In this document: positions 35,043 through 43,971 of the stretch, one piece after another
How the letters are laid out: every line of letters starts with the position of its first letter
How positions within the stretch are numbered: position 1 is the stretch's first letter
Assembly: GCF_001456155.1 (NCBI RefSeq)
Contig: NZ_CP013293.1
Coordinates: 3,782,001 to 3,846,000 of the forward strand
Source: Chryseobacterium sp. IHB B 17019
Lineage (GTDB): Bacteria; Bacteroidota; Bacteroidia; Flavobacteriales; Weeksellaceae
DNA: 64,000 nucleotides
Reading direction: 5' to 3'
Notes under the pieces: model-generated
Told to the model about the DNA's origin: nothing
Databases searched by the model: none
Seen by the model: only the letters and a program-made list of their open reading frames with translations
Translations under genes and position numbers: made by a program

Positions 35043-37031
35043 TGCTTTTAAAGCAGCAATTTCATCCCTTAATTTTGCGGCTTTGATGAAATCAAGGTTT
35101 TTTGCGGCGGCTTCCATTTCTTTTTGCTTCTGTTCGATTACCTTTTCGATGTCTTCACTGGTATAGCTTGCCTTTGCTTCGGCAACTTTTTGAAGGATTT
35201 CTTTCTGCGTATATTTTTCGTCAGGGAAATCTTTGCTTCTTCCCACAAGGCTTTCAGAAATCTTTTTATTTAAAGCTGTAGGGACCAGTCCGTGTTCTTC
35301 GTTGTACTGTATTTGTTTTGCACGACGGTATTCTGTTTCGTCTAAAGTTGCCTGCATGGATTTTGTGATCTTATCGGCATACATAATCGCCCTTCCGTTA
35401 ATATTCCTTGCAGCGCGGCCTACAGTCTGGATCATTGATCTTCTACTTCTTAACATTCCTTCTTTATCGGCGTCGAGAATCGCTACTAAAGACACTTCCG
35501 GTAAATCTAAACCTTCTCGTAAAAGGTTTACCCCGATTAAAACATCAAAAAGACCTAAACGAAGGTCCTGCATAATCTGAATACGTTCCAAGGTTTCAAC
35601 ATCAGAGTGAATATATCTCGTTCTGATCCCGAATTTTGTGAAATATTTCGTCAGCTCCTCCGCCATTTTCTTGGTTAGGGTTGTTACAAGAACCCTTTCA
35701 TCAACCTCAGCTCTTTTCCGGATTTCCTCCATTAAATCATCAATTTGATTCAAAGTAGGTCTTATCTCTATAATAGGGTCTAAAAGCCCTGTCGGACGGA
35801 TAATCTGTTCAACATAAGCTCCACCGGTTCTCTCCAGTTCGTAGTCTGCAGGTGTTGCAGAAACGTAGATAACCTGATTTTGGATCGCTTCAAATTCTTC
35901 AAATTTTAAAGGCCTATTATCCATCGCAGCCGGAAGTCGGAAACCATATTCCACCAAGGCCTCTTTTCTGCTCCGGTCTCCTCCGTACATGGCGTGGACT
36001 TGAGGAACTGTTACGTGGCTTTCATCAATTACCATTAAGAAATCTTTCGGGAAATAATCCAATAGGCAGAAAGGTCTTGAACCGGGCAATCTTCCGTCCA
36101 GATATCTCGAATAGTTTTCAATGCCAGAACAGTAGCCCAATTCTTTGATCATTTCAAGATCCAGCTCGGTTCTTTCCTGTAACCTTTTGGCTTCCAGTGG
36201 TTTTTCAATAGAGTTAAAAAAATCAACCTGCTTTACCAGATCATCCTGAATGTGCCTGATTGCTCCGTTCAGCGTTTCTTTTGAAGTCACAAAAAGATTA
36301 GCCGGATAAATCTGAATCTGCTCAAAACTTGAAGTAACATTCCCTGAAACCGGGTCAAAACTTTGTATTTTTTCAATTTCGTCTCCAAAAAACTGGATTC
36401 TCACGGCATTATCAGCATAAGCCGGAAATACGTCAATCACATCTCCTTTTACCCGGAATGTACCCCGCTGGAATTCATTTAATGTTCTGGAATACAATGC
36501 GTTAACTAAAGAATGGAGCAGTGCGGTTCTCGTTACTTTTTCACCAATTCCTATTGATATTAATGATTTATGGAATTCCGTTGGGTTTCCGATACCGTAA
36601 ATACATGAAACTGAAGCTACAATCAAAACATCTCTTCTTCCGGAAAGCAAACTGGCTGTTGCAGAAAGCCTTAACTTTTCAACTTCTTCGTTGATGCTCA
36701 GGTCTTTTTCAATATAAGTTCCCGTTGTAGCAATATAAGCTTCAGGCTGATAATAATCGTAGTAGCTCACGAAATATTCGACAGCATTTTCCGGAAAGAA
36801 TTCTTTAAACTCCATGAAAAGCTGAGCTGCCAATGTTTTATTATGAGCTAAAACGAGGGTCGGTTTTTGTACATTCTCAACTACATTGGCTACCGTAAAG
36901 GTTTTCCCGGATCCCGTAACACCCAGTAAAGTCTGATATTTCTCGCCGATTTGGATTCCTTCGGTAAGTTTTTCAATGGCTTGTGGCTGATCTCCAGTGG
37001 GTTTATATTCTGATTGAAGTTTGAACTGCAT
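35040..37031 (-). CDS. uvrB: Excinuclease ABC subunit B
   Basis: A 663-residue DNA-damage recognition helicase of normal length. Walker A GVTGSGKT is at residues 37-44; AHNKTLAAQL, YYDYYQPEAYI (the beta-hairpin), VIDESHV, ATPADYE, LREGLDLPEVSLVAILDADKEG and QTVGRAARN follow, with a C-terminal UVR motif (EMEAAAKNLDFIKAAKLRDEI) that binds UvrC. It checks lesions handed over by UvrA in nucleotide excision repair. A -7 element (TATTTTTG, 37060-37053) with TTTC 20 bases further lies upstream. The stop sits in a large hairpin. Confidence 0.98.
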   Translation of the reverse strand: MQFKLQSEYKPTGDQPQAIEKLTEGIQIGEKYQTLLGVTGSGKTFTVANVVENVQKPTLVLAHNKTLAAQLFMEFKEFFPENAVEYFVSYYDYYQPEAYIATTGTYIEKDLSINEEVEKLRLSATASLLSGRRDVLIVASVSCIYGIGNPTEFHKSLISIGIGEKVTRTALLHSLVNALYSRTLNEFQRGTFRVKGDVIDVFPAYADNAVRIQFFGDEIEKIQSFDPVSGNVTSSFEQIQIYPANLFVTSKETLNGAIRHIQDDLVKQVDFFNSIEKPLEAKRLQERTELDLEMIKELGYCSGIENYSRYLDGRLPGSRPFCLLDYFPKDFLMVIDESHVTVPQVHAMYGGDRSRKEALVEYGFRLPAAMDNRPLKFEEFEAIQNQVIYVSATPADYELERTGGAYVEQIIRPTGLLDPIIEIRPTLNQIDDLMEEIRKRAEVDERVLVTTLTKKMAEELTKYFTKFGIRTRYIHSDVETLERIQIMQDLRLGLFDVLIGVNLLREGLDLPEVSLVAILDADKEGMLRSRRSMIQTVGRAARNINGRAIMYADKITKSMQATLDETEYRRAKQIQYNEEHGLVPTALNKKISESLVGRSKDFPDEKYTQKEILQKVAEAKASYTSEDIEKVIEQKQKEMEAAAKNLDFIKAAKLRDEIAALKA

Positions 37032-37052
37032 AGAAAAGTGATGTTATGTAAA

Positions 37053-37060
37053 CAAAAATA
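37053..37060 (-). promoter_or_regulatory. -7 promoter element of uvrB
   Basis: Minus-strand TATTTTTG (exact TAnnTTTG), 21 bases before the ATG, with TTTC upstream after a 20-base spacer. Confidence 0.55.
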
Positions 37061-37290
37061 CGAAAGAAATTGCTGACATTGAAAGGATTTAGCTTTCCAA
37101 TTTTGGAGTTAATGCTTTTAATTGATTTTCAGATTATTAAAATGTTTTTAATTCATTATGGCCGTTAATTGTTTTTAAATTAAATGAATTTAAGCTTTTC
37201 CAAGAAAAATTCTGATTTCGTATTTTGTTATTTTTAATATTTAAATGTATTTATTGACAAGTTTGTATGTATTTTTGCTTCTTTTTGAAT

Positions 37291-37298
37291 TATATTTG
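37291..37298 (+). promoter_or_regulatory. -7 promoter element of the PNGase F-like gene
   Basis: TATATTTG (exact TAnnTTTG), 23 bases before the ATG; another match, TATTTTTG, is at 37270-37277. No well-spaced -33 box. The rest of the 290-base gap is A/T-rich with nothing else visible. Confidence 0.45.
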
Positions 37299-37321
37299 CT
37301 TTTTAATTCTTTAAAAGTAAT

Positions 37322-38662
37322 ATGAAACAAAATCTATTTTCTCTAGCCTTAATTTGTTTTTTCGTTTCCCTGTTTGGAAAGAGCGCACTTCCACCGACTA
37401 CACTTGCTTTTTATGAAGAGGCGGTTTTTTATGATATGTATGCATCTACAGTCAGCCAGCCTTTGCCTTCGGGAGCAATTCGTTTAAATAATAGTACCTA
37501 TACAAAGAAAATGACGGATACTCAACTTGATTCATTTGGAAATCAGGTGACTATGAATGTTACCATTGGTGCTTTGTGTGATAATTATGACCGTCTTGCC
37601 CATGTTTTTCTGGCATTGGTTCCTAAAGGGGCGAGTTCTTACGATACAAATATTGTTAAAAAGCTTGAAATCGGGAGATTTATAACACCGTTTATGAATA
37701 AAAATGTGTCTCCTACAAGTGTTCCTTATACTTTTCAGGTAGATAATATAGGAGCCATTTTCAAAGACCCGATTTTGCGTGCTCAATTTGATTTCTGGAT
37801 AGAGTTTACGGTTTTCGGAGTTCCTTACGCCGCCCAGACTCAGGTTGCAGGATGCTCGGGGAGGATTGATGTCTTCAAAGGTTCACTTACTTTTGTTACG
37901 GATAATAATTCTTCCATTCCGCCGGTAAATAATTTTCTTATGACAATGGCGGCCAATAAAAGCTTTAATAATTATAATGGAACAGACGAGCCGGGAATGA
38001 CATTGAGGATGTTGAATTTTACATTAACAAATACAGTTAATAATGCCAATTTTTACCTTATTACTTCAAATCACGGGGCAAACAGCGGCGGAGAAGAATA
38101 TGTAAGGAGACAGCATTATGTTTATCTTAATGACGCGCAGATTTATACGTACAAACCCGGAGGAATTTCCTGCGAACCATTCCGTCAGTACAATACTCAG
38201 GGAAATGGTATTTACGGAAGCTCGCCGCAATCTACGGCGTGGTGGACTTCCTGGAACAACTGGTGCCCAGGAAACTCAATTCCGATCAGGAAAATAAGCG
38301 TAGGAACTCTGCAGCCAGGCTTACAGACCTTTGTGATTATGGTTCCGGATGCTCAATTTGTTGGTCAGCAGGGAGATTTTCCTTTGTCCGTATATTTTCA
38401 AGGTGAAACAGCTGCCATTTTAGGAACTCAGGAAATGACAGTTACCGACATTAAAATTTATCCAAATCCGGCTACCAATTTTATAAAAATATCAAGTACG
38501 AAGAAAGTCAGGGAAACTGAAATGTATTCTACAGATGGAAGACTGGTGAAAACGTTCAAGGGTGGAGAATCTGATATCAGTGAACTCCAGCCGGGAGTTT
38601 ATATTTTAAAAGCAACTTTTGAAGACGGAATTTCTTTTAAACATAAAATAATTAAGAAATAA
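37322..38662 (+). CDS. Secreted PNGase F-like glycoamidase with T9SS sorting domain
   Basis: A 446-residue exported protein: signal peptide (about 1-20), a two-domain PNGase F-like body (about 60-370), and a T9SS type A C-terminal sorting domain (from IKIYPNPATNFIKIS, 377, to the end). CDNYDRLAHVFL and LEIGRFITP correspond to CDEWDRYANVYV and YEIGRFITP of Elizabethkingia PNGase F, and WCPGNSIPIRKISV to WCPGMAVPTRIDVL, recalled from knowledge of that enzyme. The three catalytic acids align: D90 with D60, E161 with E118, E259 with E206, and H265 with H212. The first disulfides are not conserved but C284-C315 probably is. It likely removes N-glycans from glycoproteins outside the cell. A monocistronic gene with terminator. 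Confidence 0.82.
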   Translation: MKQNLFSLALICFFVSLFGKSALPPTTLAFYEEAVFYDMYASTVSQPLPSGAIRLNNSTYTKKMTDTQLDSFGNQVTMNVTIGALCDNYDRLAHVFLALVPKGASSYDTNIVKKLEIGRFITPFMNKNVSPTSVPYTFQVDNIGAIFKDPILRAQFDFWIEFTVFGVPYAAQTQVAGCSGRIDVFKGSLTFVTDNNSSIPPVNNFLMTMAANKSFNNYNGTDEPGMTLRMLNFTLTNTVNNANFYLITSNHGANSGGEEYVRRQHYVYLNDAQIYTYKPGGISCEPFRQYNTQGNGIYGSSPQSTAWWTSWNNWCPGNSIPIRKISVGTLQPGLQTFVIMVPDAQFVGQQGDFPLSVYFQGETAAILGTQEMTVTDIKIYPNPATNFIKISSTKKVRETEMYSTDGRLVKTFKGGESDISELQPGVYILKATFEDGISFKHKIIKK

Positions 38663-38668
38663 ATTTGA

Positions 38669-38687
38669 AGCACTACCCAGTAGTGCT
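38669..38687 (+). terminator. Intrinsic terminator after the PNGase F-like gene
   Basis: Stem AGCACTA (38669-38675) with TAGTGCT (38681-38687), loop CCCAG, then a run of seven T. Confidence 0.85.
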
Positions 38688-38741
38688 TTTTTTGTGGCAT
38701 TATTTTTCCATTCATTTTTTAAATCACCAAATCGTAATATT

Positions 38742-39959
38742 ATGAAATTCAATAGATTTTATGTTTCAGCATTAAGCTTATTTCTAATTTTAACAGCGTG
38801 CAAAAAAAGTACAGCCAATGCTCAGCAGGCTGAAAATGATGGAAGTGTAGAAACAAAAGAGCCAAATTCTAATTATAAGCCGGCTTTCGCAGGGCAGACA
38901 AGAATAAAAGCAGTAAAGACCACCACACCCTATAATGTGGAAATTTTAAGCAAGGACTTAGGAAAACCTTGGGGAATTATCAATTTGCCGGACGGAAGAT
39001 TTTTAATTACCGATAAAAGAGGATACATGAATGTCGTATCAACAGATGGAAAACAGATTTCCAAAATAGAAGGCTTCCCAAAAGTTGACTCAAAAGGGCA
39101 GGGAGGAATGCTGGATGTAGCACTTGATCCCGATTTTAAGACCAATAATATTATTTATTTCAGTTTTTCGGAACCTTTTGGAGAAGGTAATCACACTGCG
39201 GTTGCAAAAGGAACACTTTCGTCGGACATGAAGAAAATTTCTGATGTAAAAGTAATCTTCAGAGCAACTCCAACTTATGACGGAGATAAGCATTACGGCA
39301 GCAGACTGGCTTTTGATAGAGACGGAAATCTGTTTGTGGGTACTGGAGAACGTTCGGATAAACAGACAAGGGTCTATGCTCAGCGAACGGATAATTATTT
39401 AGGAAAAATTTTAAAAATAACCAAAGACGGAAAACCGGCTCCGGGAAATCCTTTTATTGGAAAAGCAGGATATAAGCCTGAGATCTATGCCTACGGAATC
39501 AGAAATCCTCAGGGAATGGTAATTGATCCAAACGGAACGCTTTGGGATGTGGAAATGGGACCGAGAGGGGGTGATGAAATTAACCTGATCCAACCCGGGA
39601 AAAATTACGGTTGGGGAGACGTTACTTACGGGATTGAATATTCCGGGGAGAAAATAAACAACGGTACCACCCAAAAAGCAGGAACAGAACAACCCATTTA
39701 TTATTGGGATCCTGTGATTTCACCAAGTGGAGTTGATTTTTACACCGGTAATATTGAAGAATGGAAAGGAAATCTGATGATCGGCTGTTTAAGCGGTGAA
39801 CATATCAATAGAATTGTCATGAAAGATAATAAAGTGGTCGGCGAAGAACGATTATTAGAAGATCAGAAAGAACGATTTCGTGATGTTTTGAATGGTAGTG
39901 ACGGAAATCTGTATGCAGTGACCGACAGTGGGAAATTGTATAGGATTTCTAAGAAATAA
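38742..39959 (+). CDS. PQQ-dependent sugar dehydrogenase-like lipoprotein
   Basis: A 405-residue lipoprotein with lipobox ILTAC (Cys at about residue 20), followed by the six-bladed propeller of soluble glucose/aldose dehydrogenases: LGKPWGIINLPDGRFLITDKRG, GQGGMLDVALDPDF, HYGSRLAFDRDGNLFVGTGERSD, PEIYAYGIRNPQGMVIDP, EMGPRGGDEINLIQPGKNYGWGDVTYG and WDPVISPSGVDFYTG. Relatives bind PQQ and Ca2+ and oxidise aldose sugars in the periplasm; whether PQQ is made here is unknown. I use ATG 38742; the GTG at 38694 lies right after the previous gene's terminator. A perfect terminator follows. Confidence 0.9.
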   Translation: MKFNRFYVSALSLFLILTACKKSTANAQQAENDGSVETKEPNSNYKPAFAGQTRIKAVKTTTPYNVEILSKDLGKPWGIINLPDGRFLITDKRGYMNVVSTDGKQISKIEGFPKVDSKGQGGMLDVALDPDFKTNNIIYFSFSEPFGEGNHTAVAKGTLSSDMKKISDVKVIFRATPTYDGDKHYGSRLAFDRDGNLFVGTGERSDKQTRVYAQRTDNYLGKILKITKDGKPAPGNPFIGKAGYKPEIYAYGIRNPQGMVIDPNGTLWDVEMGPRGGDEINLIQPGKNYGWGDVTYGIEYSGEKINNGTTQKAGTEQPIYYWDPVISPSGVDFYTGNIEEWKGNLMIGCLSGEHINRIVMKDNKVVGEERLLEDQKERFRDVLNGSDGNLYAVTDSGKLYRISKK

Positions 39960-39977
39960 ATTAAAGATCAAAAATAG

Positions 39978-39997
39978 ACGCCTGGAATTCCAGGCGT
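39978..39997. terminator. Bidirectional terminator between convergent genes
   Basis: ACGCCTGGAA and TTCCAGGCGT form a perfect 20-base inverted repeat; T-runs follow on both strands (GTTTT on plus, CTATTTTT on minus). Confidence 0.8.
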
Positions 39998-40004
39998 TTT
40001 GTAT

Positions 40005-41162
40005 TTAGAAACTATTGATAATTCTGTTTAATCCTTCTGTCAGAAGTTCTCGTGAAGTTGAGAAACAAATTCTGATGTGTCCTTCCGCGCCTTTTCCGAA
40101 CCATCTTTCCGATCCGGGAACGATTGCTACTTTTCCTTGCTGTAAAACATGCTGGGCAAATGCTTCACTAGACATTCCGTTTTCAATTTTAGGGAAGATT
40201 ACAAAAGTTGCTTCAGGTAGATTTGGAGTCAGAATTCCTGAATTGCTCAACATGCTGTGCGCCAGATCTCTGTTGTGCTGTAAATGTGTCAAAAAATCAT
40301 TAAACCAAGGTTTTGCTTTGTCAATCGCCACACTTGCAGCAATTTGTGATAAAGTAGAAACGCCTTCAATGGTTGAATTGAAATTAGATTTTTCCGTAAA
40401 ATCATCCAATAATTCCTGATCATTACACAAAACGGCACCAATTCTTAATCCTGCAATTCCAAAAGATTTTGAAAAACCGAAAACCGTAAAACTTTTCTTT
40501 TTGGCTTCCTCAGAAACCGAAGAATAGGTATTGAATTCTTTTTTATCGTAAACAATATCACTCCAGATTTCGTCACTCATTACCCAAAGGTCGTGGGCCG
40601 CTGCAATTTCCGAGATTTTCTTTAAAATTTCCTTAGAATAAACTCTTCCCACAGGATTGTGAGGATTGCAGACGCTGATCAGCTTTGTTTTAGGAGAAAT
40701 TAATGAAAGCAACATTTCAAAATCAATATCTCCCGTTTTGGAATCAACAGCACACAGTTTTATGTTTCCGCCAACAGCTTCTACCGTTTTTTTGAAAAGG
40801 AAATCAACGGGATCAAAGATAATGGCTTCATCTCCAGGATTTAAAACATATTTGGCGATTAAAAACATACCCTGAGCAGCACTATTTACAGCTAAAACAT
40901 TGTCAGGCGTAAAATTTCCTTTTTTCTCAGTATTAAAATGTTCCGCAACACTTTTTTTAAACTCGGGAATACCGGAAAACGGACCATAACTGAGGTAACC
41001 GTCTTTGATGTATTCAATAATTCCCTGTTCGATTTCTGATGACATCCTGAAATCCGGATCAGCTGCCGTTAAAGGAATTATTCCATCTTCCAGCGTTGCC
41101 CATCTGCCGTTGTAGGCTTTTCTTTTCAGGGCTTCGAAATTAATATCAGTATTTGTAAACAT
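40005..41162 (-). CDS. Fold-type I PLP aminotransferase (class I/II)
   Basis: A 385-residue PLP enzyme of the AAT family. Blocks seen: LAVNSAAQGMFLIAKYVLNPGDE, NPHNPVGRVYSKE, MSDEIWSDIVYD, FSKSFGIAGLRIGAVLC with the PLP Lys in SKS, and the C-terminal RICFSTS. It is closest to the aminotransferase/MalY-PatB-like group; the amino-acid substrate is not clear. It is the last gene of a three-gene operon read leftwards, two bases after the FAD monooxygenase gene, which suggests a small pathway modifying an amine or amino acid. Confidence 0.86.
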   Translation of the reverse strand: MFTNTDINFEALKRKAYNGRWATLEDGIIPLTAADPDFRMSSEIEQGIIEYIKDGYLSYGPFSGIPEFKKSVAEHFNTEKKGNFTPDNVLAVNSAAQGMFLIAKYVLNPGDEAIIFDPVDFLFKKTVEAVGGNIKLCAVDSKTGDIDFEMLLSLISPKTKLISVCNPHNPVGRVYSKEILKKISEIAAAHDLWVMSDEIWSDIVYDKKEFNTYSSVSEEAKKKSFTVFGFSKSFGIAGLRIGAVLCNDQELLDDFTEKSNFNSTIEGVSTLSQIAASVAIDKAKPWFNDFLTHLQHNRDLAHSMLSNSGILTPNLPEATFVIFPKIENGMSSEAFAQHVLQQGKVAIVPGSERWFGKGAEGHIRICFSTSRELLTEGLNRIINSF

Positions 41163-41164
41163 TT

Positions 41165-42250
41165 TTATTTATAAGAAATTGGTAAGGTATTTTTCGGTTG
41201 TTCGTTCAGTGGTAAAAGGAATTGATCCAATAATGCTCTTCCGTTTTTGATATGAATCTCAATCTCGGGTTTCCTTTCTTCTTCGTACTTTTTGAAAGTT
41301 TCATTAAGATCATTTTCTTCCAATAAAAGATTGGTTAAAGTATAAGAATCTTTAAGCGCAGAAGTAACTCCCTGACTCGTAAAAGGAATCAACGGATGTG
41401 CTGAATCTCCGACGAACACTACATTTTCGTGATAGAAAGGATTTAATTTTTCCAATTCATACACTCTCCAGATATGAGCGTTTTCATAGCTTGAGCCTTC
41501 AATAATAGATGAAATCAAAGGATTCCAGTCACCGAAATTATCCAGCATAAACTGTCTGATACAATCCGGAGTATAATCTTCGTTAATGAAAAACTTAGTA
41601 ATATCAAACTGGCAATACCAAAGGATTTTTGATGCTGAAAGTTTCAGAACTCCAAAAGTAAGACCTCCTTTTTCATGATGGAATTTGAGAAAATTGCTTT
41701 CAATCTGGCTGGCAAGTTCTTCATTTTCAATAATATTTACCACTTCATTTTCCAGAACAGCTTTCATCGTTTCATCCGGAAAAATAGTTCTTCTGATTCT
41801 GCTTCTTGAGCCGTCCGAAGCTACAACAATATCTGCTTCAAGTGGAGTATCTTCATCAAGAGTTATATCAGCTTTTCCATTTGAAAAACCGTTTAAGTTT
41901 ACTGTTGTCTTGTAAGAAATCTTATGGGAAGGAATACCTTTAGCCAAAATTTCTATCAAAGCACTTCTGGAAACCACAAAAACATCATCAAGATCCTTTT
42001 CAGAAAGCACCTCGCCGCTTTGGCAGTAATGAATATATTTTTTCAGGAAACTTCCTTTTCCGTAAAGGTCATCAATATCAATAATACTTGATAGATGTTC
42101 AATACCTTCTTTGGGAAGGATAAATCCGTGACCTTTCAGGTCATTTTGAGTTCTTCTTTCGTAAATATGGTAGTCAATATTATTTTTTTCCAAATAATTG
42201 GCCATACTCAATCCGGAAACTCCAGCTCCTATGATTGCAACTTTGTTCAT
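41165..42250 (-). CDS. FAD-dependent monooxygenase (PHBH-type)
   Basis: A 361-residue flavoprotein of the class A aromatic-hydroxylase fold. GAGVSGLSMANYLEKN near the N-terminus is the ADP-binding GxGxxG; IVVASDGSRSRIRR is the DG motif; VVFVGDSAHPLIPFTSQGVTSALKD is the GD/FAD-ribityl motif. It probably hydroxylates a small substrate using NAD(P)H and O2; TetX-like and salicylate hydroxylase-like proteins share this fold. Middle gene of the operon, 16 bases after the DsbA-like gene. Confidence 0.87.
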   Translation of the reverse strand: MNKVAIIGAGVSGLSMANYLEKNNIDYHIYERRTQNDLKGHGFILPKEGIEHLSSIIDIDDLYGKGSFLKKYIHYCQSGEVLSEKDLDDVFVVSRSALIEILAKGIPSHKISYKTTVNLNGFSNGKADITLDEDTPLEADIVVASDGSRSRIRRTIFPDETMKAVLENEVVNIIENEELASQIESNFLKFHHEKGGLTFGVLKLSASKILWYCQFDITKFFINEDYTPDCIRQFMLDNFGDWNPLISSIIEGSSYENAHIWRVYELEKLNPFYHENVVFVGDSAHPLIPFTSQGVTSALKDSYTLTNLLLEENDLNETFKKYEEERKPEIEIHIKNGRALLDQFLLPLNEQPKNTLPISYK

Positions 42251-42266
42251 CCCTTAGTTAGTGTTA

Positions 42267-43190
42267 TTAGTTTTTATTAAGAATCCACAAATCTCCGTTT
42301 TTATATTTTTTGCGGGTGATTTTGTTTTCGTTGGTAAGGTTTTGTAGTTTCTCGAATGCTTTTTCAAAACTGATGTCGGAAAGCACAGCAAATTCCTGAG
42401 TCGTTAAAGTAGGATAAACTGCAAACAACTGATCCCACTCTGAAGAATATGCTTTTTTCTTTACATCAGGCTTGATTTTTTTCACTCTTTGTTCGAATTC
42501 TGCATAAGGCTTAAATCCGTAAAGAACATCCAACATCTCATTATCTTTGGTAAAGATTAAAGTAGGGAATCCCCTTACTCCAAGCTGTTTTCCAAGGTCA
42601 AGATCTTTTTTGAACTCGATCTGAGCTTTGGATTCATAATCTTCTTTCCATTGCTTAACATCTAATCCTGCCAGTTCTGCTGCCTTCTCAAGATTCTCGT
42701 CTTTGGTAATATTTAATTTGTCAAGGAAAACCATCTCGCGGGTGATTCTCATGAAGTTGATTGCTTTTTTTGCATCCTGCATTTGGGCTGCTTTGAAAGC
42801 AATGGATGGAGGATAAGAAGAATTCAGCGGGTCTTCCAGCCATACTCCTCCTTCGATAGGCATTTTATAGTATGGGCTTACTTCTTCCCAATGGTGTGCA
42901 ACATCACTTGGCTTGCTGATTCCACCGGAGTTATAGATATCCCAAGATGGTAAAAGCCCTCCCATTCTGTAATCAATTTCCACTGCATTTCCGTATTCCA
43001 GTTTGAATTTTCTTAGCTGAGGTTCAATCCCCCAACAAGAAGAGCAAATAGGGTCTGTATAATAAATAATGTGAATTTTATCTGTAGCAATATCTTGTAA
43101 TTGATCTACTGAGGATTCTGTGTTTGGCGCATCAAGGATTTCGCATACTCCCTTTTCGTAATCGCAATTGAGAAGAGGATTCTTGTTCAT
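42267..43190 (-). CDS. DsbA/SpxH-like thioredoxin-fold protein
   Basis: A 307-residue cytosolic-type protein of the DsbA fold. The active-site-like YYTDPICSSCWGIEPQ has CxxC and strongly resembles the SpxH/YjbH and FrnE-like branch, followed by the helical insertion and QLGVRGFPTLIFT with cis-Pro. The last 50 residues (YPTLTTQEFAVLSDISFEKAFEKLQNLT) look like a winged-helix segment. I use ATG 43190; the TTG at 43253 adds 21 residues with no family match. Role: thiol redox or adaptor function, not resolved. First gene of the operon with the FAD monooxygenase and aminotransferase. Confidence 0.82.
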   Translation of the reverse strand: MNKNPLLNCDYEKGVCEILDAPNTESSVDQLQDIATDKIHIIYYTDPICSSCWGIEPQLRKFKLEYGNAVEIDYRMGGLLPSWDIYNSGGISKPSDVAHHWEEVSPYYKMPIEGGVWLEDPLNSSYPPSIAFKAAQMQDAKKAINFMRITREMVFLDKLNITKDENLEKAAELAGLDVKQWKEDYESKAQIEFKKDLDLGKQLGVRGFPTLIFTKDNEMLDVLYGFKPYAEFEQRVKKIKPDVKKKAYSSEWDQLFAVYPTLTTQEFAVLSDISFEKAFEKLQNLTNENKITRKKYKNGDLWILNKN

Positions 43191-43338
43191 ATTTTTGTAA
43201 TTATTTGAGTTAAAAGTAGTTAAAAGTAAAACGATATATGTGATGGTGTCCAAAATGTAGTTTTTTTTGGTTTAACATAATATTTAAGACGTAAAATGAA
43301 TAACAGCCGGAAGTGGCTATTTTTTAGAATAAAAGAAA

Positions 43339-43956
43339 CTATTCCGGTGCTTTGAAGATATTGTCATCAGAATGGAACCCGGCAACACCACCGCTTACCG
43401 CAAATTTCATTGCAGAAGCAGCCGTCATACCCACTACAGGTTTGATGTTTTTCTCTTCCGTCACGATTACCCAGCCAGAAATAGCGTAGGAATGAGGAAG
43501 GTATACAGCTACGTAATTATGTTTTTCAACATCTGCCATTTCCTTTTGAGTTAAAAATCCGATTCTCCAAATCTCGGGATTTTCATTGGTTTTAACCCAA
43601 ACAGGATCGTTAAATTTTTTCTTATCTCCAACAAACGAAGACATTACATCTTTTGTGGGGGTATAAATATGCTTTACTCCCGGGGTTCTTTCCAAAATAC
43701 TGTCCATGGTATCGAAAAAAAACTTTCCGACCACGAATTTATTTCCTAAGAATCCTAAAAGTGCTGTAATTAAAATAGTTGAAATAAAAACTAACCCCGG
43801 AATTTCTTTGGCAACCGAAGGAATAATATTGTCAATAGAAGTAACAACATACCAAATTACAAAAATGGTGAGCCCGATCGGGCCAATAATAACCAACCCC
43901 TGAAAGAAATTTTTCAGAAAATAATTAGCAATATTTTCAAAAGTCAGTTTTTTCAA
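43339..43956 (-). CDS. DUF502-family membrane protein with probable TTG start
   Basis: A 205-residue membrane protein: two helices (FFQGLVIIGPIGLTIFVIWYVV and LVFISTILITALLGFLGN) and the DUF502 core GVKHIYTPTKDVMSSFVGDKKKF, WRIGFLTQ, YVAVYLPHSYAISGWVIV and MTAASAMKFAVSGGV. Function unknown. The only usual start codon that keeps the family N-terminus (KKLTFENIANYFLKNFFQGL) is TTG 43956: the upstream frame meets a stop within six codons and no ATG occurs before the first helix. It follows miaE by 15 bases, so they form an operon. Confidence 0.85.
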   Translation of the reverse strand: MKKLTFENIANYFLKNFFQGLVIIGPIGLTIFVIWYVVTSIDNIIPSVAKEIPGLVFISTILITALLGFLGNKFVVGKFFFDTMDSILERTPGVKHIYTPTKDVMSSFVGDKKKFNDPVWVKTNENPEIWRIGFLTQKEMADVEKHNYVAVYLPHSYAISGWVIVTEEKNIKPVVGMTAASAMKFAVSGGVAGFHSDDNIFKAPE

Positions 43957-43971
43957 TTTTATAATCTGTTT

